Below are positions 25,564 through 35,275 of a stretch of DNA of 64,000 nt, one piece after another. How positions within the stretch are numbered: position 1 is the stretch's first letter; the number at the start of each line of letters is the position of its first letter. A program made the translations under genes and the position numbers. The stretch covers positions 2,418,001-2,482,000 of the forward strand of contig NC_011312.1 in the NCBI RefSeq assembly GCF_000196495.1, in the 5' to 3' direction. Origin of the DNA: Aliivibrio salmonicida LFI1238 (GTDB lineage: Bacteria > Pseudomonadota > Gammaproteobacteria > Enterobacterales > Vibrionaceae). The notes below the pieces were generated by a model. It did not search any database, was not told the DNA's origin, and saw nothing but the letters and a program-made list of their open reading frames with translations.

Positions 25564-26811
25564 ATGAATAAGAAGCGTCTGTTTTCAAAAACACTTCTAG
25601 CAGCGACCATCACTCTTGCAACACAACAGGCTACCGCTGCTGGTTTCCAACTAAACGCTCAATCAGCAACAGGTCTAGGCCGTGCATTTGCTGGTGATGC
25701 TGTAATCGCTGATAACGCATCAGTAATGTCACGTAACGCCGCTGCAATGGCTCTTTTTGATTCATCACAGTTTTCTACTGGTGTTAACTACATCAAAACA
25801 GATATTGATGTGACTGATATTGGTTATGCTGGACAAAACATTTCAGATACAAACAACAGTAGTGGTACGGCGGTTCCAAATATCTATTACATCCACCGTT
25901 TAAATGACCAATGGGCATTTGGTGCAGGTATCTATTCCAACTTCGGCACGACAAATAATTTTGATAGCAATTTTGGTTCAGACTCAATGATACCAGGAGC
26001 TAGCGTTTACGGCGGTACAACTGAAATTAAAAGCATTAATTATGCTTTAACAGTTTCTTACCGCATTAACGAGCAATTTAGTCTTGGTGGTGGTTTAGAC
26101 ATCGTTCAAGGTACAGGTACCTTAAAAAGAGAATCAGCCTTATTAACTCCTACAGGTAATACAACCGCTCTGGATGTCGAAGCTGATGGCGTCGGTCTAG
26201 GTTGGAATCTTGGTGCCGTTTATGAACTAGATAAAGGTAATCGTTTCGGCTTCTCATACCACTATAGCCCTGAAATAGAAGCTGAAGGTGATATGTACAT
26301 GAATAATGGCGCAGGTGGCAACGCTATCGATGGTCACAAATTATTAATGCCGCTACCAAGTATGGCTGAGTTTTCTGGCTACCATGAAATCAAAGACACT
26401 AAATTTGCAGTTCACTACTCAGTACAGTGGATTGGTTGGAGTGCATTTGACGAGCTAAATACTAAAGAAGGCGTAAATATTAACAACTATGAGTGGCAGA
26501 ATGGTATGCATTACGCAATTGGTGGTACTTACTTCCTAAATGATGCATGGACACTGCGTGCTGGTTACATGTACGACACTTCAGCTCAAGATGAACTAAC
26601 ATCTATTTCTGTACCTGATTCAGACCGTCAATGGCTTTCTGGTGGTTTCAGCTACCACTTTGCTAAAAAACATACGGTTGATTTCGGCATAACTTACCTA
26701 ATGGGTGATGATGTTGATGTTTCAGAAACATCAGCTCCAACACCAACACTAACAGCAACTACACACGCAGATGCAATTCTTGCTGGTGTTCAGTACAGCT
26801 ACAGCTTCTAA
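25564..26811 (+). CDS. fadL: Outer membrane long-chain fatty acid transporter, FadL family (1)
   Basis: This 415-aa porin moves long-chain fatty acids across the outer membrane. Signal peptide residues 1-25 end at QQATAA, and the mature protein begins GFQLNAQSATGLGRAFAGDA, the FadL N-terminal hatch signature. Beta strands continue to the C-terminal VQYSYSF with terminal Phe. The ATG at 25564 was chosen because the signal peptide starts there; the upstream TTG frame has no clear value. A FadR-like promoter lies upstream and a terminator downstream. A second paralog follows at 27467. Confidence 0.92.
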   Translation: MNKKRLFSKTLLAATITLATQQATAAGFQLNAQSATGLGRAFAGDAVIADNASVMSRNAAAMALFDSSQFSTGVNYIKTDIDVTDIGYAGQNISDTNNSSGTAVPNIYYIHRLNDQWAFGAGIYSNFGTTNNFDSNFGSDSMIPGASVYGGTTEIKSINYALTVSYRINEQFSLGGGLDIVQGTGTLKRESALLTPTGNTTALDVEADGVGLGWNLGAVYELDKGNRFGFSYHYSPEIEAEGDMYMNNGAGGNAIDGHKLLMPLPSMAEFSGYHEIKDTKFAVHYSVQWIGWSAFDELNTKEGVNINNYEWQNGMHYAIGGTYFLNDAWTLRAGYMYDTSAQDELTSISVPDSDRQWLSGGFSYHFAKKHTVDFGITYLMGDDVDVSETSAPTPTLTATTHADAILAGVQYSYSF

Positions 26812-26838
26812 GATTCATTCTTAAAAGTGTAAATCCAA

Positions 26839-26865
26839 AAGGCCAGCCACACGCTGGCCTTTTTT
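26839..26865 (+). terminator. Terminator after first fadL gene
   Basis: The stem AAGGCCAGC/GCTGGCCTT with a CACAC loop is followed by T6. Confidence 0.93.
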
Positions 26866-26904
26866 GATCTTAAAAATCAGTAATTAGAACGTTTCACTTC
26901 AAGA

Positions 26905-27196
26905 GACTAGGGACGAGTAAGAGCAAACAACCCCCTCTAACTCCCCCCTTCTATTTACTTTATCGATTTCAAAAGATCATAGATAAAGGGGGAGAACAGT
27001 ATTGTGATCGCGGTGGTTACAACAAATGATAGGCAGTCCCCTCCCCTTAATAAGGGGAGGGTTAGGGAGGGGTTGCTGCGATACAGGTAGAATAAAATAT
27101 CAATTTGACTTGATTTAACGCTGTTAGTTCTTGAGCCCCCCCCCCTGAAACCTGCAAGCGAAGCGATCTGAACCCTGCTCTTCCTAGTCCCTAGTC
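26905..27196. repeat. Nested palindromic (MITE-like) repeat between the fadL paralogs
   Basis: The outer arms, 21 bp at 26905-26925 (GACTAGGGACG...) and 27176-27196 (...CGTCCCTAGTC type), are inverted with two mismatches. Inside, a second pair runs from CAACCCCCTCTAAC at 26928 to GTTAGGGAGGGGTTG ending at 27075, enclosing AAGGGGGAG and a CCCCTCCCCTTAATAAGGGG palindrome. A run of ten C lies at 27136-27145. No gene is present. It looks like one mobile palindromic repeat inserted within, or flanked by, another. Confidence 0.65.
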
Positions 27197-27466
27197 CCTA
27201 AAAACTAGTCCCTGCTTCACTAAAATCTCAGCGTACACGCGTACTCCAAAACAACGATTCAAACCTACACCTGTACGCTCAATTAACACATCAGACCAGA
27301 TAAATACAGAAAATTCATCTGAAATGGAAACTTTTTACAGAAAAATCCCCTTAAAATGTGAAAAATACCATTTTTTATTTGAAGTTTTTACTCTAACTCG
27401 TATTATCCACGTCTAATTATCACCAACAAATTCAGCGAACATTTGAATTTGCTCATGGAAACAAGA

Positions 27467-28783
27467 ATGAACAATAATAAAAACCGTCTTTCTATCGCAG
27501 TGGCTCTTGGCCTTTTAGGTTCAGTAGCAAGCTCACACACTATGGCTGCCGGCTTCCAACTTGCTGAATATTCAGCAACAGGTTTAGGCCGCGCATACGC
27601 AGGTGAAGCCGCTATCGCAGATGGCGCTGATGCACAATGGCGTAACGTTGCAATGCTAACGTACTTAGAAGGCACTCAAGTTTCTGTTGGCGGTATTTAC
27701 GTAAACCCAAATATTGACGTTGAAGGTGTTTCTACTCAAAGATCTGGAACCACATCAACTAAATCAGAAGATTTTGCTCACGATGCTTTTATCCCTAACT
27801 TATACGTTTCTCATCGAGTAAATGAACAAGTAGCAATTGGTTTTGCGGTTGGCACTAACTACGGTATGGAAACAGACTTAGGTTCTGATTTTTCAGCAAC
27901 TAACTTTGGTAACGAAGCAAGCGTCATTACTAAAGAAATTAACGTAAATATGGCTTACAAAATTAACCAACAATTCAGTGTTGGTGGCGGTGTTCGTTAT
28001 GTTATTGCTGAAGGCAGTTTTGGTGCAACAATTCCAAATCAAAGTCCGACTCATATCCCAACACCAATTGGAAATATACCGTTACCACCAGCAGGAACAA
28101 CGCTGAAATACATGGAAGGCACTGATGAAGCGTGGGGATGGCAAGTTGGTACTGCATGGCAAATCAATGATGCTAACCGTATTGGCTTTAGCTACAAATC
28201 AGAAGTAAAACTTGATTTAGCTGGCCATGCAAAAGGGGCGGCTTTCAATCCGAAAAACCCAACACAACACTTTGCTGGTTCAATGGCTTTAGATTTACCA
28301 GCAACAGCCGAGTTAGCAAGTTATCACCAATTAACAGATAAAGTCGCTATTCATGCGAGCTTTAACTGGACAGATTGGAGCAGCTTTGAAAAATTAGAAG
28401 CTAATATCCCCACATTAGGTGGCAAAGACCTAATCAAAGAAGAGAATTGGGAAGATAACTACCGTTTAGCCTTTGGTGGTACTTATCAATTAAACCAAAA
28501 AGTAACTCTACGATCTGGTGTTGCTTATGACACATCAGCAGTAAGTGATGAAGACCGCACCGCGACAATTCCTGAAACGGACCGTTTATGGCTGAGTACT
28601 GGTGTAGGCTACGCGTGGTCTAACAATTTAACTCTAGATGCTGGCTTTACTTACATCTTCGCAAAAGATGCAAAAATGTCTGAAGATCAGGGAGATGAAG
28701 CAGCTCTATTCGGTGGTACTTTCGACGGCGAAACGACAGGTAACGTATGGTTAGTAGGTGTTCAAGCGAACTACCGCTTCTAA
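27467..28783 (+). CDS. fadL: Outer membrane long-chain fatty acid transporter, FadL family (2)
   Basis: This 438-aa porin is a paralog of the preceding gene: signal peptide to about residue 27 (SSHTMAA), mature start GFQLAEYSATGLGRAYAGEA, C-terminal VGVQANYRF. The ATG at 27467 has GGAAAC 8 nt before it and matches the signal peptide start. Conserved FadL features such as an early NxxA-type segment appear in altered form (GADAQWRNVAML). No strong FadR site was recognised upstream, so the two porins may be expressed under different conditions. Confidence 0.9.
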   Translation: MNNNKNRLSIAVALGLLGSVASSHTMAAGFQLAEYSATGLGRAYAGEAAIADGADAQWRNVAMLTYLEGTQVSVGGIYVNPNIDVEGVSTQRSGTTSTKSEDFAHDAFIPNLYVSHRVNEQVAIGFAVGTNYGMETDLGSDFSATNFGNEASVITKEINVNMAYKINQQFSVGGGVRYVIAEGSFGATIPNQSPTHIPTPIGNIPLPPAGTTLKYMEGTDEAWGWQVGTAWQINDANRIGFSYKSEVKLDLAGHAKGAAFNPKNPTQHFAGSMALDLPATAELASYHQLTDKVAIHASFNWTDWSSFEKLEANIPTLGGKDLIKEENWEDNYRLAFGGTYQLNQKVTLRSGVAYDTSAVSDEDRTATIPETDRLWLSTGVGYAWSNNLTLDAGFTYIFAKDAKMSEDQGDEAALFGGTFDGETTGNVWLVGVQANYRF

Positions 28784-28801
28784 TTAATTACATTACTCTA
28801 T

Positions 28802-28826
28802 AGGCCTCTTTTTATGAGGCCTTTTT
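28802..28826 (+). terminator. Terminator after second fadL gene
   Basis: The perfect 7-bp stem AGGCCTC/GAGGCCT has a 7-nt loop and is followed by a T run. Confidence 0.9.
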
Positions 28827-28973
28827 CTTATCTAATGAGGGGTTAATTCTAATCGTTATATCGTGCAATTTTTCTTTCATTGATCTCATTACCTCGCCCC
28901 TATACTTGTCCCATAATTCATTAACGCTACAATTACCTTAGTCTTTTATTCAAACATTCAGGTGTGATTAATC

Positions 28974-29582
28974 ATGTCGATTTCTATGACTCTTAAAAAG
29001 CAGCCTATTTTTCTCGTATTAACCAATATTTATTTCATCGTTTTATTGTTCTCAGCAATTGAGCCTTCATCACGAGCCGTTTGGTTTGCCGAAATCTTAC
29101 CAGCCCTACTCATTTTAATAGGAATTTATTACGTATCCCTTCGATTTACGTTCAGTAAAACCGCCTATGTCTTAATGTTTATCTGGCTTATTCTTCATAC
29201 CATCGGCGCTAAATATACGTTTGCTGATGTTCCCTTTGATTGGTTTAATCAATTGATCGGTTCTGACCGTAATAACTTTGATCGGGTCGCTCATTTCTCT
29301 ATTGGTTTTTACGCTTACCCGATTGCAGAATATTTGATTAAAACAAAAAAATGTTCTGCTCCACTTGCCATGTTATTCGGTTTATTTACATTAATGAGTG
29401 TTGCTGCAGGCTATGAAATTATTGAATGGTGGTACGCGGCAGTTGCAGGAGGAGAAGAAGGCATCGCTTTCTTAGGATCTCAAGGCGATATCTGGGATGC
29501 TCAAAAGGACATGTTATGTGACACTTCAGGATCACTCGTCGCTTTATTATTGATGATGGTTCAACGTAAAAAGAATAACTAG
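28974..29582 (+). CDS. YjdF-family (DUF2238) inner membrane protein
   Basis: This 202-aa protein has about six hydrophobic segments and the DUF2238 features: HTIGAKYTFADVPF near 75-88, DRVAHFSIGFYAYP near 103-116, GYEIIEWW and the acidic DIWDAQKDMLCDTSG near the C-terminus, with conserved His, Asp and Glu residues inside or near the membrane. Function is unknown in the family. It stands alone, convergent with mlaA. Confidence 0.85.
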   Translation: MSISMTLKKQPIFLVLTNIYFIVLLFSAIEPSSRAVWFAEILPALLILIGIYYVSLRFTFSKTAYVLMFIWLILHTIGAKYTFADVPFDWFNQLIGSDRNNFDRVAHFSIGFYAYPIAEYLIKTKKCSAPLAMLFGLFTLMSVAAGYEIIEWWYAAVAGGEEGIAFLGSQGDIWDAQKDMLCDTSGSLVALLLMMVQRKKNN

Positions 29583-29610
29583 AGTTCAGGCAGTATTTGC
29601 TCTGAACTCT
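29581..29610. terminator. Hairpin between convergent yjdF-like gene and mlaA
   Basis: AGAGTTCAG/CTGAACTCT is a perfect 9-bp stem with a 12-nt loop directly at the end of the upstream gene. It lacks a clear T tract on either strand, so its role as a terminator is uncertain. Confidence 0.45.
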
Positions 29611-29621
29611 GAACAGATCAA

Positions 29622-30407
29622 TTATTCATCAATTTCATCTAAGAAGTCATTTAAGTCTTCTTCTGAATTACTATCACTTTCTGGTTCTATTTCTGCTTTA
29701 AAATCTTGTCTTTGTAAATAAACATCACGGGTTAATACGTAGGGATCGGGTGACGTTTCTAGCATTGGCTCTTGAGATATTAAACCAACTCGTGACTCCA
29801 TGCCTTCTAATCCCCATTTACCTAAACCTTGCCAAAAGTTTAAATACGATAACGGCATGTATAAGCCATCAACAAAATCACCAGCTTCACGCAATGTCCA
29901 TGGACCATAACCAGGTAACATAAAGTAAGGCCCGTTACCGACACCATAATAACCTAATGCATCCCCAAAAGAGCGACTGTCTGGTTTTTGAATCTCAGCA
30001 GCACTGGCAATATCAATAAGTCCAACAAGACCTAGTGTTGTGTTCAACCAAAATCGATTGAAATTCACCATTGCTTGCTCACCATTCCCCATAATCAAAT
30101 TATTTACCATGCTTGAGGGTTCATCTAAGTTCGCTAAGAAATTTGCGATCCCGATTCGAATTGGGCTTGGCGTATAATCAACATAGGCAATAGATACCGG
30201 ACGAACTAAGTAAGGGTCTAAAATATTATAGTTAAGATCCCACATAACTCGGTTAAACCCTTCAATTGGGTCACCATCATGCGAGTCATCGTATTCAACT
30301 TCGACAGCCTCATTGGTTTCTATTTCAGGATCAATCGACTCAGGTGTTTGAGAACACCCCGTGATAACAAAAAGTAGCACCCAAGAAAAACATATTTTTT
30401 TATACAC
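29622..30407 (-). CDS. mlaA: MlaA/VacJ phospholipid-binding lipoprotein
   Basis: This 261-aa outer-membrane lipoprotein removes mislocalised phospholipid from the outer leaflet and passes it to the MlaC/MlaFEDB route. The signal peptide with lipobox VITGCS puts the lipidated Cys near 18. The MlaA core follows: DPIEGFNRVMWDLNYNILDP, NFLANLDEPSSMVNNL, GLVGLIDIASAAEI and PYFMLPGYGPWTLREAGD. The C-terminus is an acidic tail (SDSNSEEDLNDFLDEIDE). The start is GTG with AAAGGT upstream. Other mla genes are not in this window, as usual for mlaA. Confidence 0.94.
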   Translation of the reverse strand: MYKKICFSWVLLFVITGCSQTPESIDPEIETNEAVEVEYDDSHDGDPIEGFNRVMWDLNYNILDPYLVRPVSIAYVDYTPSPIRIGIANFLANLDEPSSMVNNLIMGNGEQAMVNFNRFWLNTTLGLVGLIDIASAAEIQKPDSRSFGDALGYYGVGNGPYFMLPGYGPWTLREAGDFVDGLYMPLSYLNFWQGLGKWGLEGMESRVGLISQEPMLETSPDPYVLTRDVYLQRQDFKAEIEPESDSNSEEDLNDFLDEIDE

Positions 30408-30499
30408 AACACACCTTTAACCTACTGAGACTAACTGAACGAGTAACTTGCTCGGCTGTACTCTTTATTTATTATTATAGTTATACAATTATAGTCATT

Positions 30500-30534
30500 A
30501 AAAAAACGGGCAGAAGCTCAATGCTTCTGCCCGT
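30500..30534 (-). terminator. Terminator of the ccm operon
   Basis: The 12-bp perfect stem ACGGGCAGAAGC/GCTTCTGCCCGT, with a 5-nt loop, is followed on the minus strand by T7. It lies just past ccmI. Confidence 0.95.
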
Positions 30535-30560
30535 CATAGTATGACATTTGCTAAAAGGTA

Positions 30561-31775
30561 TTAGTATTGCTTATCAATATCAAGCGATACATTCTTTCCT
30601 AATGTGCTGACTGCGCTCTCACCATACCAATCTCCTTCTTTCGTAGACACATTGCCATCTTGGTCAATACGTGCACGAACGATAAAATCAGGCATATCCG
30701 ACAGCTTACGCTGTTCAATCATATTATTGTCATCTGACATCATGATTTTCAGAGGAAAACGGCTGAGTGGGATACGAGCCGCTGCAACAGGCATAGCAGA
30801 ACCATCCGCAGGGTGAATTGAAACAATCACGACACCTTGTGAAGGTAACGTCACATTAGAGCCTAAATTCACAGTGATAGGAACTTGCTTATCTAAAGTC
30901 GCTTCTGGGTTCATCTTAGATTTTGCTCGTTCAATACTGCGTACTAGCATTTCATAACGTGAATCATCAGGACCAATCAGCATTTGCATCGCTTTCCAAG
31001 CAGATACTGCACCTTTATAATCTTGACGCTCAAACGCACTGAACGCTAATAATGATAATGCACGTAGATTGGTTGAGTCTTGACGCAGAACTTGACGAAG
31101 TAATGTCTTCGACTGCTCTGCTTTCGCATCGTCACCAGAAAGCATTAATGATTGCGCATAACCCAATTTAATTTCAACATCGTCAGGCTTAAGCTTATAA
31201 GCTTTTTGCATTGCTCCAACAGAAGTATCAATATCTCGGTTAGCCATACCAATACGACCTAATAACAACCAACCCATTGCATCGTTTGGTTCTTCATACA
31301 ATTTAGTACGAAGTCCTAACGTTAAATCGATCATTTCAGAATCACTTAACGAAACACCTTCAGGATTCATCAATTGTTTTGATAACTCAGGTAAACGTTC
31401 AGAAACTTCATGCCATTTTTCAATTTTATCGATATTACCGAACTTAAAGTAAAAACCGTAAGAAATAGCAACAAACACAAGAATAGATGGCAAGATGAAT
31501 AATTTTGCATCCATACTGTCTTGCTGTGCTTTCTCTGGCGCTGGAATATCATCAAGTAATGATTGTTTAAGCTCTGTGATCAACTCTTCTTGATTGTTCA
31601 CAAGACCTTCAGCGTCTTCTTCTTCTAACTCTAGTAAGCGATCTTTATAGAACGCTTTGTTCAATTCATCTCGGCGAGCATCATCATCTTGCGCTTTAGC
31701 TTTCCATAGCGGAAGAACGATGAATGCGATACCAACAAAAATTAGGGCTAAGGTTGAAATCCAAAACAAACTCAT
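30561..31775 (-). CDS. ccmI: Cytochrome c biogenesis protein CcmI
   Basis: This 404-aa protein has an N-terminal two-helix membrane part (ISTLALIFVGIAFIVLPLW; second helix near 92-112) with a cytoplasmic loop. A periplasmic TPR region (about 150-270, for example AMGWLLLGRIGMANRDIDTS) and a C-terminal beta-rich domain follow. CcmI chaperones apocytochrome c for the CcmFH haem lyase. Its start overlaps the ccmH stop by 4 nt, and it is the last gene of the operon. Confidence 0.93.
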   Translation of the reverse strand: MSLFWISTLALIFVGIAFIVLPLWKAKAQDDDARRDELNKAFYKDRLLELEEEDAEGLVNNQEELITELKQSLLDDIPAPEKAQQDSMDAKLFILPSILVFVAISYGFYFKFGNIDKIEKWHEVSERLPELSKQLMNPEGVSLSDSEMIDLTLGLRTKLYEEPNDAMGWLLLGRIGMANRDIDTSVGAMQKAYKLKPDDVEIKLGYAQSLMLSGDDAKAEQSKTLLRQVLRQDSTNLRALSLLAFSAFERQDYKGAVSAWKAMQMLIGPDDSRYEMLVRSIERAKSKMNPEATLDKQVPITVNLGSNVTLPSQGVVIVSIHPADGSAMPVAAARIPLSRFPLKIMMSDDNNMIEQRKLSDMPDFIVRARIDQDGNVSTKEGDWYGESAVSTLGKNVSLDIDKQY

Positions 31776-32284
31776 TTGTTTACCTTCCCATCTTCTTTAG
31801 TGTCATCTAGTAATGCGTTCAAACGATCTTCATGTTCGTTATCCCACTCTTCTGAATTGTCTTCAGTTACGGTTTTGCTTTTACGGCTACGAAGTACAAT
31901 GAAACCAAATCCAAACACTAATACAGCCAATGGACCTAACCATAAAACAAGCGTACCAGCAGTTAGCGGTGGATCATAAGTAACAAAGTTACCGTAACGA
32001 TCAATCATATAAGAAACGATCTCATCATCAGATTTACCTTGCTTGGTCATTTCATACACTTTGTGACGCATGTCTTGAGCAAGCTCAGCACTTGAATCAG
32101 CAATGTTGTTGTTCTGACATTTAGGGCAACGCAAGGTTTGCCCTAATTCTTTAAATTGCTGTTCTTGTTCTGGTGAATCAAATTTATACAAATCGATAGT
32201 GGCATAACTTGCTTGAGCAGCAAAAAAGCTCAACGCAAGAATAGCAGCAAGACGAAGACTCAATTTACGTAATATCATCTTCAT
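31772..32284 (-). CDS. ccmH: Cytochrome c maturation protein CcmH
   Basis: This 170-aa membrane-anchored thiol-disulphide protein has a signal peptide to about residue 28 and the redox motif LRCPKCQN (CxxC), which reduces the apocytochrome haem-binding cysteines. One transmembrane helix (TLVLWLGPLAVLVFGFGFIVL) precedes an acidic cytoplasmic tail. It is the short, single-domain form, with the TPR part supplied by ccmI. The start overlaps ccmG by 1 nt. Confidence 0.95.
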   Translation of the reverse strand: MKMILRKLSLRLAAILALSFFAAQASYATIDLYKFDSPEQEQQFKELGQTLRCPKCQNNNIADSSAELAQDMRHKVYEMTKQGKSDDEIVSYMIDRYGNFVTYDPPLTAGTLVLWLGPLAVLVFGFGFIVLRSRKSKTVTEDNSEEWDNEHEDRLNALLDDTKEDGKVNK

Positions 32285-32832
32285 TATTTAGACTCCGCAA
32301 CTAGTTGATCGTACATTGGTTTTAGTTTCTCATTCCAATTACGATCATTTACATCACCAACGTGACGATAGCGAACGATGCCATTTCTATCGATTAAGAA
32401 CGTCTCAGGCGCACCATAAACACCTAAATCCATTCCTAGCATGCCATCACCATCAAACAACGTAATTAAGTATGGATTACCTAATTCTTTAAGCCATTTG
32501 ACCGTTCCTGCTCGCTCATCTTTATAGTTCATACCAATAATTTTTACGCCTTCAGTTGCCAGCGTATTAAGGTATTGATGCTCTGCATAGCATGTTGGAC
32601 ACCATTTCGCCCATACATTTAGAAGCAGAGGTTCGCCTCTAAAGATACTTTGATCATAAAGCTTACCTTTTTCCGCTAGATCTTCTAAGCGAAATTCAGG
32701 TACCGGTTTACCCACTAAAACTGATTCCAGTTTTGTTGGATCATCGCCATTTGAGTTACGCGTTAATTGGGTAGCAAACACGGCAACTAAAAGTAAAAAC
32801 AAAGCGAGTGGCACAAATAAAAACTTTTTCAT
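32284..32832 (-). CDS. ccmG: Thiol:disulphide interchange protein CcmG/DsbE
   Basis: This 182-aa periplasmic thioredoxin-like protein is anchored by an N-terminal helix (FVPLALFLLLVAVFATQL). The active site NVWAKWCPTCYAEH carries CPTC, and the cis-Pro region is YGAPETFLID. It keeps CcmH or apocytochrome cysteines reduced. Only 2 nt separate it from ccmF. Confidence 0.95.
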   Translation of the reverse strand: MKKFLFVPLALFLLLVAVFATQLTRNSNGDDPTKLESVLVGKPVPEFRLEDLAEKGKLYDQSIFRGEPLLLNVWAKWCPTCYAEHQYLNTLATEGVKIIGMNYKDERAGTVKWLKELGNPYLITLFDGDGMLGMDLGVYGAPETFLIDRNGIVRYRHVGDVNDRNWNEKLKPMYDQLVAESK

Positions 32833-32834
32833 TA

Positions 32835-34793
32835 TTATGCCTCCTGTTTTTTCGATGTTTTACGGAAACGGTAACGCTTATCAGACATTGCTAACACACC
32901 GCCTAATGCCATGAATAGAGTACCAGCCCAGATCCAACGAACGAACGGTTTGTAATAAATACGTACAGCCCATGAACGGTTGTCATCTAAACGCTCACCC
33001 ATCGCAATGTATAGATCACGAGTAATGCCACGGTCAATCGCCGCTTCCGTCATCATCGCTCCAGACGTTGCGTAGAAACGTTTTTCAGCATGTAATGTAT
33101 TGATGGCTTTACCATCTAACGAAATATCAAAATCAGCGGTATAACCATCATAGTTAGGACCATCAGTATCACGAATGCCAGCAAAGTAGAATTGGTAGCC
33201 ATTCATTTCAATGTGCTCACCAGGTGCCAAACGTACGTCTTTTTCAATACTGTAGTTTTGTACCATTGCAATACCGATAATCGTAATAGCAAGACCGATA
33301 TGTGCAGATACCATCGCCCAATGACTGCGGCCAAGTTTCGTTAAACCAACAGCAAGTGTATGACGGTGAGTTGCACGTTCATACATTTCAAAACCATGAA
33401 GAATAATGATCCAAATTGACATCATCCAACCTAGGTAAGCCATAAATAGGAACTTATCTGCAAAGATAACCATCATTACAGCAGCAAGAGGAACGGTTAC
33501 CGCTCCTGTGATTACCATACGTTTAACAAGACTATTTAAATTATCTTTCTTCCAACGGATCAGAGGACCAATACCCAATAAAAATGCAAATGGGATCATC
33601 AACCATGCAAATAGCATATCGAAGAACGGTGCACCGATTGAGACTGAGCCTAAACCAAGTTGCTTATGTACTAAGGGTAATAACGTACCAACAAGAACAA
33701 CAACTAAAGCCGTTATTAATAAAATATTATTGGCTAATAATGCATTTTCACGAGAAAAGAGAGCAAAATTACCACGAACACGAACTGAAGAACCTTTTAA
33801 AGCAAACAGCAGTAATGAACCACCGATAACCATCACTAAGAAGGCAAGGATGAACATGCCTCGAGCGGGATCAGAAGCAAAGGCATGAACCGATACCAAG
33901 ATGCCAGAACGAACAAGGAACGTACCTAATAAACTTAATGAGAATGCTGATATTGCAAGTAGAACGGTCCAAGCTTTAAACGTACCACGTTTCTCGGTTA
34001 CCGCTAATGAGTGCATTAATGCGGTACCAACAAGCCAAGGCATGAATGATGCGTTTTCTACTGGATCCCAGAACCACCAACCACCCCAGCCAAGTTCATA
34101 ATATGCCCACCACGAACCTAGAGAGATACCTACGGTTAGAAATGACCATGCAGCAATCGTCCAAGGACGAGACCAACGAGCCCATGCAGTATCTAATCGA
34201 CCCGTCATTAATGACGCAATAGCAAATGAGAACGCAACAGAGAAACCAACGTAGCCCATATAAAGCATTGGTGGATGAATGATCAACCCAGGATCTTGAA
34301 GTAATGGGTTTAAATCACGTCCATCAATTGGAAAAAATGGCAGAGTACGTAAAAATGGGTTCGATGTTAAAATGATAAACAGTAAGAAACCAAGGGTAAT
34401 CCAGCCCATCACTGCCAATACTCGAGCAACAGACTCTTGAGGCATACCACGACTAAATGTCGCTACAGCCACAGTCCAACCTGCTTGAATTAATACCCAA
34501 AGAAGCAATGAACCTTCATGAGCCCCCCACACCGCCGTTAAACGATAATACCAAGGCAGTAAACTGTTTGAGTTACTTGCGACGTATTGGAGAGTGAAAT
34601 CGTTAACGTAGAATGCCCACATTAAGATCCCAAATGATAAACTGAGGAGTAGGAACATCCCCCAAGCGAGAGGTCTTGCACTTTGCATTAATGCTTTATT
34701 GCCACGGCTTGCACCGTACATAGGCAATATACTCAATAGGACAGCAAGTCCTAATGAGGCAATCATCGCAAAATGACCGAGTTCTGGAATCAT
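32835..34793 (-). CDS. ccmF: Haem lyase subunit CcmF
   Basis: This 652-aa polytopic protein is the core of the CcmFH(I) complex that ligates haem to apocytochrome c. The tryptophan-rich WWD motif reads GWGGWWFWDPVENASFMPW near residues 234-252, and conserved periplasmic histidines flank it (LLQDPGLIIHPPMLYMGYVG and LVHKQLGLG). Length and hydrophobic profile are typical. Confidence 0.96.
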   Translation of the reverse strand: MIPELGHFAMIASLGLAVLLSILPMYGASRGNKALMQSARPLAWGMFLLLSLSFGILMWAFYVNDFTLQYVASNSNSLLPWYYRLTAVWGAHEGSLLLWVLIQAGWTVAVATFSRGMPQESVARVLAVMGWITLGFLLFIILTSNPFLRTLPFFPIDGRDLNPLLQDPGLIIHPPMLYMGYVGFSVAFSFAIASLMTGRLDTAWARWSRPWTIAAWSFLTVGISLGSWWAYYELGWGGWWFWDPVENASFMPWLVGTALMHSLAVTEKRGTFKAWTVLLAISAFSLSLLGTFLVRSGILVSVHAFASDPARGMFILAFLVMVIGGSLLLFALKGSSVRVRGNFALFSRENALLANNILLITALVVVLVGTLLPLVHKQLGLGSVSIGAPFFDMLFAWLMIPFAFLLGIGPLIRWKKDNLNSLVKRMVITGAVTVPLAAVMMVIFADKFLFMAYLGWMMSIWIIILHGFEMYERATHRHTLAVGLTKLGRSHWAMVSAHIGLAITIIGIAMVQNYSIEKDVRLAPGEHIEMNGYQFYFAGIRDTDGPNYDGYTADFDISLDGKAINTLHAEKRFYATSGAMMTEAAIDRGITRDLYIAMGERLDDNRSWAVRIYYKPFVRWIWAGTLFMALGGVLAMSDKRYRFRKTSKKQEA

Positions 34794-34834
34794 TGACCAG
34801 TTCCTTGTTTTTGTTCTTCTGTGTATTTAAGAGG

Positions 34835-35275
34835 TTAGTGCGTTTTTTTCATCGCTTCTGCAACCTCTGGCGGCATGTACTCTTCATCATGTTTCGCTAA
34901 TACTTCATGAGCCTTAACTGTTGTCGCATCAACAAGAACACCTTGCGCGACAATACCTTGGCCTTCACGGAATAAATCAGGAAGAATACCATCATAAATA
35001 ACGGTGACTTTAGGGCCAATGTCTTCGACTTGAAAACGAACTTCTAAAGACTGAGAATCACGTTTAACCGATCCTACAACAACCATACCACCGATACGTA
35101 AACGTTGGCCGACTTCAGGTTTTGTTCCATCAGGCTTACCATTCACTAATTCTGTTGGGGTATAGAATAAATCCATATTTTGATTCAATGCATAAAGCAT
35201 CAACCCAACCGTTGCACTCGCCCCTAGGACTAGAGCAAGGATCAACCCTAGGCGCTTTTTACGTCTTGGATTCAT
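34835..35275 (-). CDS. ccmE: Periplasmic haem chaperone CcmE
   Basis: This 146-aa protein is anchored by one N-terminal helix (GLILALVLGASATVGLMLYAL). The OB-fold domain ends in VLAKHDEEYMPPEV, with the His that covalently binds haem (about residue 129) and the Tyr four residues later. It receives haem from CcmC and gives it to CcmF. The start overlaps the ccmD stop. Confidence 0.96.
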   Translation of the reverse strand: MNPRRKKRLGLILALVLGASATVGLMLYALNQNMDLFYTPTELVNGKPDGTKPEVGQRLRIGGMVVVGSVKRDSQSLEVRFQVEDIGPKVTVIYDGILPDLFREGQGIVAQGVLVDATTVKAHEVLAKHDEEYMPPEVAEAMKKTH

